The notes under the pieces were generated by a model. It saw nothing but the letters and a program-made list of their open reading frames with translations, was not told where the DNA came from and ran no database searches. Shown here in pieces: positions 27,701 to 36,139 of a stretch of DNA of 64,000 nucleotides. Every line of letters starts with the position of its first letter. Position 1 is the first letter of the stretch. Origin of the DNA: Numida meleagris. Taxonomy: Eukaryota > Chordata > Aves > Galliformes > Numididae. A program made the position numbers and the translations under genes. The DNA lies in NCBI RefSeq assembly GCF_002078875.1, contig NC_034421.1:4217076-4281075 (forward strand), given 5' to 3'.

Positions 27701-30700
27701 AGCTCTCTGTGGAGCAAACTGCTTTCAGACTGAAAAGGGTTGGGGATGGGGTTGGGATTGAAGATGAGGATAGGGTTGGGGTTGAAGATGGGTTTAGACG
27801 TGGGGATGCAGATATAGGTGGAGTTGACAATGAGTTTAGGTTTGGGGGTGGGGATGAGGATAGGGTTGAAGATGGGTTTGGGGATGAGAATGGGGTTGGA
27901 GTTGGGGATGAGGGCGGGGTTGGGGTTGGAGATGGGTTTGGATCTGGGGTTGGGGTAAATCCCTCCTGGAAATGGCAACCTTGGAGGGAGCAGCTGTGTC
28001 TGTGCTATGGGGACAGGGGACCTCTGCTTGGGAACAGCTTAACAAGAGCTGTTATAAATAGGCACAGCAAAAAAAACATGAAATGTGGCCCAAGCAGGAT
28101 GCTGGGGACGGAGCACTTGAGAAAGTGAAGACGTGGGCTCAGCAGCCAGGTTTGTGCTTGGCTTCCCCATACCAGCATGGGACCTGCCCACCTCCAGCTG
28201 CTCAAAGCCCCTTCTCCCCAGGGGGCACTGCGGGGTCTCCAAGGGTCTGTCCCCAGCATCAGCCCAGCGAGGGAGAAGCAGGAGGAGGACAGGGACTGAC
28301 CCTTATCCAGGAGCTGGTTGAAAAGCAGCGTGTTGGAGAAGAAGAAGAGGTAGGCGAACATCTGGGAGGTGATCTCAGGGTGCACCTCGTACTGCCGGAG
28401 CAGGTCCAGTGCCGCCTGGTAGATGAGCACCACGCGGCGTAGCTCCTCGGGCAGCGGTGGGGCCGCCCGCCAGCTCTCGCGGCTCTCATTCTGGAAGGGG
28501 TTGCATTCCAGCAGGGCCGGCAGCGAGACGTACAGACACTGCGGGGGGCAGAAGGAGCTGAGCGCTCACTGCAGAACCCAGCCCGTTTGTTTGCTTGGGC
28601 AGGAGCCCGGGTAGGAGAGCGGCACCTTACACCCATCCCTGCTGGGGCAGAGGGAGAGGCGAGCACGGAGCATCCCTGCACACAGACGCCTTTCTCCGGC
28701 CGCACACTGCGTGCTCTGTTCCCCACTGGCCCCGGGGCTGCCTTCCATCATGCCCTGAATCGCAGCATTATGCTCTCCCCAACACCTCCTCCCAAGCAGG
28801 GAAGCACACCGCGGTCATCCAATACTTTTCCTGGGCTGCGCCCAAAACTGAGGCACTTCAGCCCGAAGGAAAACATCTCAGTGTTGCAGAAGTCGAACAG
28901 CTCCTGCAGAACTGCTGGGGATGCTCGTGCCGCCGGCGGTGCCCCGGGGCACTGCGTACCTTGGAGATGTAATAGACACACTGCTGGAACGTGTACATGA
29001 TCACCTCCTCCAGCACCGTCATCGCCTCCTCGCTGGCTGTGATGGTCGAGGAGAACAGAGACTCCTTGGAGCCTATGGGATGGAGGGGGAAATCGGGGAG
29101 CAAACCTGGCTCCATCTGATCTGCAGGCACCAAAACAGACCCGGACCCTGCAGGTCACTGCACCCCAGGTTCCCCCAGGGTGAGGTTACCAACTCTCCCA
29201 GGTTGGCATCAGCAGCGTGACACCCCCAAACAGGACAAAATTGGATTTGGAAGCTGATTTCCTCCCCTTTTCCCATTTTTTCCCTTTCATCTCGGGGGTA
29301 CCAAGCACTGCCTGCAGGCAGGGAACAGCGGGGTCGAGGGGCCGTGGAGGGAGCAGCAGCCCCAGCACTACCTTTGACGTCCAGCTCCTCCTCCATGCTC
29401 TGGATGTAGGTGGGGGACTTCTGCTGGACGAAGTAGAGCACCTCAATGGCGTTGGACATCCAGAAGAGGATGTGCTGCAGGTCCGGCAGCAGGTCCGCAA
29501 TGGTGAAACAGGACAGGGCAGCGGGGTCCTGGCTGAGAGGGGTGGGGGAGGACAGAGCGGGCGTTACAGCATCACTGCTCATTGCTGGGGGATTTGGGGT
29601 GAAAACAACCCAAAAAGCAGCGGAGAGCTTTTGCATCTCACTGCTGTGCTTTAGGAAAGCCCTGTGCAAGCAGCAAGCTGGGGGCTCCTGCTCTGCAGGA
29701 TAGGCTTTGTCGGTACCACTTCTATGGGGGACCCCAGTGATTGATCCAACCCATCTGCAGGGATTGCTGCAGAGATCTCCTCAACAATTATGTGCTGCTG
29801 CTGCTGCCAGTTCTGGTGGTTAAATGCAGCCTGCCCAGCACTGGGCTGTTCCAAAATAAAGCAAAACAAATAGAAAGCAGCTGGGATGTTTCTCAATGGC
29901 TGAACCACTTTTTCCTGCTGTAGCAAAGGGCTGGGAGCTCACCCTAAAGGAGACCTCAGCGCAAGCACTGATGGTTTCTCCAGATGCTGCTTTGGAGCCT
30001 GGAATTTGGGACTGGCAGCGGGGCCAGTGGCAAAACAAGGATAGATAGAGATTCATGGGATTTAGCAGGAAAATGCCGTGTGCGTCTGTGCCGGCGGGCT
30101 GGGTGGGTGCAGCGGGGTAGGGGGGAGAATTGGGCTGAATTCCCCCGGTTCTAGGGCAAAGCGAGGAGGGTGGCACTTACTGCTGGGATTGCTTCTCGGC
30201 CAGCTCCCGGGTGCGGTCCTGGGCAGGGAGAGAAGGAGAGAGCACAGATGGTGACTGCAGGCATCGGTACACATGGGGACCGGGGTGGGAGCCGAGGGGA
30301 GTCCCCGTTGTCCCACCCCCCGATGCCAACTGACCCACACTGTCCTCTGGATCATTTTGGCCGCTTTGAGCAGCAGCTGCCCGAAGTCCCCAGGCTGGAA
30401 GCTGGTGGCCGAGTGCTGGATGCAGAGGCACAGCAGAAAGGCGGGGGTCAGCTTGTGGTCGTCCCCCCCCGGCTCAATCAGCGTCATGATGCGTCGCAGC
30501 AGCACGTCCTCAGCCTCCGGCTCAAACTCCAGCTGCAGCCTCCTGCGGGGAGCCCTGGGGCCGTCGCTGGGCTCAGGGCTCTGTCGGTTGGCACTGGGCC
30601 CCTCCTGCTCTTTCAGCAGGCTGCCGCACGTCCCACATACAGGAGGGCTCTCGGGGTGCAGGGCCCGCAGCCTCAGCAGGGTCTGTGCCGGCAGCGGTTG

Positions 30701-33700
30701 TGCCTTCATGGGGTCCTTGTAGAGCAGCAGGTAGTAGAGCCCGAGGGACAGCAGGTCCCCGTGCCGCAGCACGACCGGCCGGGTCACCGCGGAAAAGTTC
30801 ACGGAGACGCCAGCACCGGCGATGGGCTCCAGCACCAACTTCTCCTCCGAGCGGTGCCACGATGCTCGCAGCCTCCTGATGGTGCAGTGCAGGGGCAGGA
30901 TGTCCGGCGCCGACAGGCTGATGCTGGGTTTGCTCGCCTGCGTCCTCTGGCCCACCGTGTGCTGCTCGCGGTTCAGCAGGTACACCAAGCTGTCCTGCGA
31001 GCGGGGGCACGCGGCGTCAGCGCGGTCTGTGGCCTCCTGCCACCCCCACGCCTGGCCTTGGCAGAACCACGGTTCTCCCTTCATTTGTTCCTTGCACCGA
31101 TGGCGAGCTCGTGCGGCACAAAAAGCGTGGGCGGTGCAGCCAGGACCCGCGTGCACCCCACTGCTCCTGCACCCCGATGTGCAAACGTGCAGAGCAGCGA
31201 GCCCCAAAACCGGGGCTGATAAACGGGCACCATAACTTTGGGCTTGTAATAGACGGGGCTGCTCTGGGCAGAAGGAGCCCTCCCTCCAACTGCAGCTGTG
31301 CGCTGAGAGGGGCCCCCTGAGCAGGTTGGTGTTTGGGGGCTGCCCCCATCTACCTGCAGACCTGCAGCAATGCACACCACTGCCCCATGCCTCAGTTTCC
31401 CCAGCTGCATTAGCGCAGGCAGAGGAAGGCTGCAGCGCTGGTGTCACGCTGGGACAGAGCTGGAAATCTCGGACTAGCTAGATATTCCACCTGGACAAAA
31501 CAACCATTAACCAAAAGAGCCGTCCCAGTCCTTTCCAGTTCTCCCAGTGCCTGCTGGGCAGGGGAGAGGAGGCTCCCAGACGCGCTGTCTCGTACCACCC
31601 CTCATTACATTTACCAGTAACGAGGCAGCCAGACGGGGACGGGGCAGCGCTCAGCACCATCCTGCAGAACCGGCTCTGCACTGCACCGGGGCAGGGACGC
31701 TGCTGGGGGGCTTTTCTGGGGCGTCTCTCCTCCAGCCCTACAGCCACATCCCCAACCTGCCCCGCAGCCGGGCAGGACAGACTGCACCCCCCAACCCCAC
31801 AACTCATTTTCCTAAGGATGCTCTTTCGCCCTCCCCTCCCCCAGGAAACACCGGCCATGCACCAAGCTCCCCATCCCCATAGGCTTTAGGAGCGTGGCAT
31901 AAAAAAAAAAAGAAAGAAAGAAAGAAAGAAAAAATCAAAGGGAAGGGAAGGGAAAAAAAAAATCAAAACAAAAGAAAGGTTGGCGGGGTGGCGAGCGCTG
32001 CGCGGTGCTTACATGCTGCTGGCTGTAGCCCTGCAGGAGCAGGAGGTGCGGGGAGTGGTAGAGGGAATACCGCATGCTGCTCCCGCTCCGCTCCTCGGGG
32101 CCGCGCAGCGCGGGGCAGTGCCGCCGGAGCTCCTCGTCCCGCGGGCGGCCCAGGCTGCTCTCGCTGAGGCTGCGCCGTAAAGCTGGGGGGGTGCCGAGCC
32201 GCTTAGCGCCCGCCAGCACCCGCATGGCCCCCCGCGCCCGGTGCCGCTGCAGCTTCCGCGCTTGGGCGTTGATGCCTGCGGGGGGAGAGATGCGCCGCGC
32301 TCAGATCCGCTGCTGGACCGGCAGCATCCCGCATCCCGCATCCTGCTGCGGTGGGGAAGGAAGGCAGCATCGGAGCGCACCCCCACCCTCCCCCACCCCC
32401 CGGAGTGATGTCCCCCAAGAGCGGGGAGTTTTGTGCTCCCTCGATACCAAAAAGAGGGACCCGCAGCCCGCCCTCCCCCCCCCATGTCCCCACTGACCGC
32501 GGGGCAGCCGGGGAGCTCCGCATCCACAGCATCCCCCTGCGCTGCCGGAGGAAAGCGGGGCTGGAGAGAAAATTAGCCGAATTTTGGGGAAGAGAAAAAA
32601 AAAACGCAAAAATAAGAGCCTGGATGCTGCCTTGTGGCAAGAAGCGGGGCTGAGAGCCCCCCCAGCCCCCAGGGAAGCAGGCAGGGAGCTGCGAGCCGCA
32701 GAGCAGCCGCAGGACCCAGCGCTCAGCACCTTCCCCCGAGCAGCGCTGGCTGCAAAACGAATGGGATTCGGAGCAAATGAGCGGAGAGCCCTAAGGCAGC
32801 AGCTTCTCCAGACCCATAGGGGGGTTCCTATGGGACCCCCCCGTGCTGCCAGCCGGGCTTTAGCCCTGCAGCAGCAAAAGGATGAAGTTGTAGGGTCGGT
32901 GCTCGTATCTCTGCATTAGAGAATGGCAGAATGGAGGGTTTGGGGACAGCCAGAGGGATTTGGGGACGGCAATGCACAGAGCCTGGGGCTGCTTAAAGGG
33001 ACACTCGTAAGCCAGAGCCCGAAAACAAACCTGTCATCTGCCTTATTTGGTGAGGAACGGGCTGCCGGCACTGAAATACATTTCTCTGTTTGTTTGTTTT
33101 AAGTCGAGCACTCCTTTGGTGGGAAAATGATAGGGATGGGGAGGAGGGGGAGAAGGAGGAAATATCCCCCAGAGTTGGCACGCTGTGGGACTAGGGCACA
33201 GCATGGCCACAGCCACTGCCAAGAGGGGGACGGACCCTTCCCCATGCCCCCATTAAAGGGCAGCGGGGTCTGTCGTGCTGCACTGCAGATATGAAATGTG
33301 GGGGTGCCACGAGTGTGGGAGCAGAGCTCCGAGGGTGCCCCGTGTCACCCCGCTGCCTGGCCCCAAATGGGGACAAGGGGTGGCACTGGTGCAGCTCCTC
33401 ACCCCGGGGGGCTCAGAGTCCCCCCGCCATCACCACTCCCTTCTCTGAGTGCAGTAAGCATTGTGCTTGCTTTGCATAGGAAACCCACGGAGGAAAAAGT
33501 TGTGTTTTCACTGCCCATAGAGCCCCCGTCACCAGCTCCCCTCAACCCCGGAGCTGCGATGGAAAGATAAACACAGCTCTTTTCCTGCACGAGACAAAGC
33601 CCATCCATAAGCCAAGGTATGTCCCTGGCCCTGCAGCAGTGCTTTCTCCTGCCCAGAGGTTGCAGGTGATCCCACCCAATGGGGGCTGCTCCCCCCAAAC

Positions 33701-36112
33701 CCACCCCACATCCTGGGCTAAACCTGCTGTGTTTGCTGCATGGGATCTCTGCGGGCTCTGCCTCTTTTTCAGCCTAGGGAAGAGGTGCCCTGCTCCTGGC
33801 TGGGAAACGAATCAGTCAGCACATAAATAACTGCAAGGGACGCAGGAAAGATTTGTTTCTAATTTAGGGCAAACGCCCTTTCTGATGTCGATTGCTAGGC
33901 AGCCCCTGTAGGGAACGCTCCCCGGCTGCAGTTGTGCCGAGGTGCATCAAAGCCACAACCTCGGTGATACCCAATGGAGCGTGTTGTAGGGGGAGAGGTT
34001 TCATGCCCACGGTTTGCACGTGGTTCGGTCTGCAGCTTTGCAGGGAAGCCCCACCAGCTCGAGGCACAGCTTGCAATGGGGTGCCTGGGAGGAGCCAAAT
34101 GCTGCGTCCCCGCTTTGTGATGCTCTGCCTCCCAGCTGCCCCACATCGCTCCCTGAAAGGAGCAGGGCTGAGCCAAGCCTCGCTTCCCACATTGCTGCTC
34201 CACCTGCGCTGCTGAGGAACGGTGCCAGAGGCACGCACCTCCCTCCCCCCTGGGAAGCAGCTAATAAACTAATTAGGATAATGGGTAACCGAGCAGATAA
34301 AACTCTTAAGCCATTTGCTAACAGGTCACCAGTGGGTGTGGGGCCTTTCCCCTGGCTCAGCAGCAGTGCCCCATTGCAAGGCTCTGTGTGGGGGCATTTC
34401 CCTATGGGTATATCCCTATGAGTCCCACTCAGCAACGCTCTGCTTTCCTCCCAGGCAGCCACCAGCCCCATCTCCTTTTATTTTTGCACAGAAGCCACAT
34501 TTTCCACGCCATTGCCCTGCTGCCCTGGGCACACAGCTGATGCTCAACAAGGGGATGTGAGGGTGGTGGCAGGGTGACCCTGCTGGTGGCACTTGTGGCC
34601 CCCACCGCACCAGGAGCTGCATTTCTCTTTGAGGTGCTGCTGGGAGAGTGGGGAGCAGGTGCTTTGCATCCTTGGGGCAGTGCACCAGCATGGGGTGAGG
34701 TTGGGGCCAGGCCCCGCTGAATGGGACAGCAGCAGAAGTGAGGTTTTATCAGGACATCCGACAAGCAGATAGCATAAACAACTGCAGGTAGGGATCTTTG
34801 TCTCAGAAAAGCCTGGCCGGCTGCAGAAAAGGTTTTTAAAAAATAAAAACACCAGAAATGAGGGCAGTGCCCTCCCCACAGTGCCCGGGTTGAGGTGCGA
34901 GTGCTGCTGCTCCTGTCCCAGCTGGGGACGATGGTTGGTGTCACCTGGAGCTGATGTCACCTCGAGCTCATGCTGGCAGCCTCTGAAGAGCCATGGCACG
35001 GCTCTCGCACCACGTGCAGCCACATCTGACTGGGAGTTTAGCACTTAGGTCTTGCCCTGTTTTCTATTTAAAAACTGTTTTTTCTTTCTTTAGAGCCACC
35101 GCTCTTCCAAAGCACGTAGCATCGCATTGATCCCTGCTGGAGAAGAGAGGGGCACCCTGACCCCCAGGTGCACGGCAGTGGCCCCTGGCACCTGCAAGGA
35201 CGAGAGGTGATGGCCTCAAGTTGTGCCATGGGGGCTCAGGTTGGATATTAGGGAAAAATTTCCCTAATATCTGGTACTGCTGCCCAGGGAGTGGGGGGGT
35301 CACTGTCCCTGGAAGTCTTCCAGAACTGTGGAGATGTGGCACTGAGGGACATGGTTATGGGCATGGTGGGATGGGTTGGGCTTGGGCTTTGGGATCTTGG
35401 AGCTCTTTTCCAGCCTTCATGATTTTATGCCACAAGTGGGCATTTGCAAGACCCTAACCCAGCTGGGGTCCCAAATTCCCCATGGAGTACCAAGCACTGA
35501 CGTAACCTAAGAGCACTGCTGCCAAAACACGGCTCCTGTCCCCACCACCACCCCAACCCAAACACCCCAAAGCCGCAGCCCCTGACCTGCGGTGGTGGTG
35601 TCCACATCCCTGGCCGCCATCTCCTCTACCTCCGCCCGCCGCCGCAGCTCCAGCCGTCGTGAGAATCCCTCCCGGGGCTTCCACAGGTCCTGGATGAGCA
35701 GCGGCTTCTCATGGTCCCCGAGAACCCTCAGCCCCTCAGTCTGCCACCGCTTCTCGGGTCCTTCGAACCTCCCGATGACGTCGCACAGCGCGTACTGCCC
35801 GGCATTCAGCTGGCTCAGCCCATAGCGCTCCAGGGCCTCCTTCACCAGCTCCCGTGCACCCGAGCTGCCCGTGGCCAGCACGCTCTTGTAGTTGGTGCCC
35901 GCGCAGATGTTGCCCCCAAAAATCTTGAGGATGCCAGGGGCTGAAAGTTGGGTGGAGAGCTCGGCCGGGTCATCCCCATCTGGGAAGGCGGAGGTGGAGC
36001 TGCGGTCCTTGTAGCTCAGCGTCCGGTACAGGACCTGGGAGAAGAGACGGCTCTGGCGCTTCAGCCGGCTCTTGGATGGCGGAGCCATGGTGGAGGAGGA
36101 TCCATAGAACAT
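24672..36112 (-). CDS. RADIL: RADIL, Rap-associating protein with DIL domain, complete
   Basis: Fourteen coding exons join in phase from ATG (36112-36110) to TAA (24672), giving 3,285 nt and 1,094 residues, against about 1,075 in human. Exons in transcript order: 36112-35587, 32275-32013, 30994-30335, 30218-30181, 29532-29372, 29072-28960, 28538-28301, 27433-27261, 27184-27034, 26763-26573, 26255-25874, 25607-25468, 25133-24991, 24777-24672. Domains: Ras-associating (about 58-155), FHA-like (about 264-380), DIL (about 500-790) and C-terminal PDZ (about 990-1082, loop LGLGMGLIDG). A Pro/Ser-rich linker lies between DIL and PDZ. RADIL is a Rap1 effector that promotes integrin-dependent adhesion and neural-crest migration, partly through Gbeta-gamma and kinesin KIF14 binding. 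The start MFYGSSSTMAPPSKSRLKRQ aligns with the mammalian N-terminus. All introns are GT-AG. No disruption is seen. Confidence 0.96.
24991..25133 (-). CDS. RADIL: RADIL coding exon 14 of 15 (PDZ core)
   Basis: Encodes QHTPLGSPGIYIRTLIEGSP and GDRILAVNGTSLIGADYQ, the PDZ strands and the conserved GD.IL.VNG motif. Donor gtgggt. Confidence 0.96.
25468..25607 (-). CDS. RADIL: RADIL coding exon 13 (start of PDZ)
   Basis: Ser-rich stretch TPESSSRSSATDDF followed by CYVFVVELERGALGLGMGLI, which contains the carboxylate-binding loop. Donor gtgagt. Confidence 0.96.
25874..26255 (-). CDS. RADIL: RADIL coding exon 12 (Pro/Ser-rich linker)
   Basis: Acceptor (minus) ttctcctttctaag. 382 nt encoding a low-complexity linker with SCLLTPPTTPLNF, which matches mammalian SCLLTPPSTPLG, plus a short Gln/Leu helix (EQQLQEKLQQLQLG). 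Donor gtaccg. The least conserved exon. Confidence 0.9.
26382..26572 (-). repeat. CR1 LINE 3' fragment in RADIL intron 11
   Basis: Read on the minus strand it follows the CR1 3' end in order: gggaaagctccttctcagaa, ggtgttggaacaggg, ggtcacggtccctggaggtg, tggatgtggcactgagg, then gatctcagtggtcttttccc. It lies directly against the exon 11 splice donor (last exon base 26573). Confidence 0.85.
26573..26763 (-). CDS. RADIL: RADIL coding exon 11
   Basis: Encodes DAVLESFDNHPPIVLPSAGF and LDDNIYRHLLYIRHFLWSLQ, matching the family. The donor is gtcagg, which is also the start of a CR1 remnant. Confidence 0.95.
27034..27184 (-). CDS. RADIL: RADIL coding exon 10
   Basis: Acceptor (minus) cgtgcccag. Encodes MTWPSLRAEFPALSPAQLHR..., matching the FPALSPAQLHRLL block near the end of the DIL region. 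Donor gtgagc. Confidence 0.95.
27261..27433 (-). CDS. RADIL: RADIL coding exon 9 (DIL)
   Basis: Encodes LGCFHWSQGVKLRASVRLLL and LEWLRSAGFEQLSQQFFAKL; the CFHW..G...R..L..LLEW pattern is typical of the DIL domain. Donor gtgagg. Confidence 0.96.
27736..27956 (+). repeat. G-rich imperfect minisatellite in RADIL intron 8
   Basis: About 220 bp of GGGTTGGGG/GATGGGTTTGG-type units with AGATGAGGATAG variants. It is G-rich on the plus strand and C-rich on the RADIL transcript. Long frames stay open on both strands only because the units lack stops. Confidence 0.85.
28301..28538 (-). CDS. RADIL: RADIL coding exon 8 (DIL core)
   Basis: Encodes CLYVSLPALLECNPFQ, ELRRVVLIYQAALDLLRQYE and MFAYLFFFSNTLLFNQLLDK, a hallmark DIL helix set. 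Donor gtcagt. Confidence 0.97.
28960..29072 (-). CDS. RADIL: RADIL coding exon 7 (DIL)
   Basis: Encodes SKESLFSSTITASEEAMTVL and IMYTFQQCVYYISK, nearly identical to mammals. Donor gtacgc. Confidence 0.97.
29372..29532 (-). CDS. RADIL: RADIL coding exon 6 (start of DIL)
   Basis: Encodes IADLLPDLQHILFWMSNAIE and VLYFVQQKSPTYIQSMEEEL. Donor gtagtg. The first base completes a CA|C codon from exon 5. Confidence 0.95.
30181..30218 (-). CDS. RADIL: RADIL coding exon 5 (38 nt)
   Basis: Very short exon encoding DRTRELAEKQSQ plus two bases, aligned to mammalian EKTKELAEKQAQ. Acceptor (minus) ccctgcccag, donor gtaagt. Confidence 0.93.
30335..30994 (-). CDS. RADIL: RADIL coding exon 4 (FHA-like domain)
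   Basis: 660 nt, phase 0 at both ends. Begins DSLVYLLNREQHTVGQRT and holds the FHA-like core ISLSAPDILPLHCTIRR and VVLRHGDLLSLGLYYLLLYK. A CxxC pair (CGTC) follows. It ends with IMTLIEPGGDDHKLTPAFLL and CIQHSA. Donor gtcagt. The plus strand has a 349-codon open frame here, a shadow of this exon. Confidence 0.96.
31901..31979 (+). repeat. A-rich/(GAAA)n(GGGAA)n polypurine tract in RADIL intron 3
   Basis: About 80 bases of pure or nearly pure purine starting with an A-run, then GAAA units and GGGAA units. On the RADIL transcript it is a polypyrimidine tract beginning about 34 nt after the exon 3 donor. Confidence 0.9.
32013..32275 (-). CDS. RADIL: RADIL coding exon 3
   Basis: Starts GINAQARKLQRHRARGAM, contains the Ser-rich LRRSLSESSLGRP and ends SSMRYSLYHSPHLLLLQGYS plus QQH. 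This linker between RA and FHA aligns with mammals. Donor gtaagc. High CpG. Confidence 0.95.
32276..35586 (-). other. RADIL: RADIL intron 2
   Basis: 3.3 kb intron. It holds one CR1 3' fragment (35222-35433, plus) and an AT-rich block at 34258-34330 with a TAATTA core that looks like a regulatory element. I see no other gene. Confidence 0.8.
35222..35433 (+). repeat. CR1 LINE 3' end, plus orientation, with internal palindrome
   Basis: CR1 3' sequence in order: ctcaggttggatattaggg, ctgcccagggagtgg, gtcactgtccctggaagt, gagatgtggcactgagggac, atggttatgg, gggatcttggagctcttttc, cagccttcatgattttatg. About 25 bases after the first block are replaced by an inverted copy, making a 28 bp palindrome at 35244-35271. 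Confidence 0.88.
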
Positions 36113-36139
36113 CGCGCGGGACGTCGTCACGGGCAGCGG
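35587..36139 (-). CDS. RADIL: RADIL exon 2 (start codon, RA domain)
   Basis: Acceptor (minus) tttccctgttcccag. The exon has 27 nt of 5' UTR and then ATG at 36112. It encodes MFYGSSSTMAPPSKSRLKRQ, then the Ras-associating domain (LSTQLSAPGILKIFG..., SARELVKEALERY-like and GQYALCDVIG stretches, KPLLIQDLWKPREG) to about residue 155, then a charged helix. Donor gtcagg at 35586. Confidence 0.95.

Noticed and set aside
28052..28060. TATAAATAG in RADIL intron 8
   Set aside because: No initiator, exon or donor follows; a single TATA-like match is expected by chance.
27562..28128. 188-codon plus and 103-codon minus frames with regular short repeats
   Set aside because: Both come from the stop-free G-rich minisatellite in RADIL intron 8, not from a gene.
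30170..31219. 349-codon plus-strand open frame
   Set aside because: It is the reverse shadow of RADIL exon 4, whose minus-strand product is clearly conserved (FHA-like domain).
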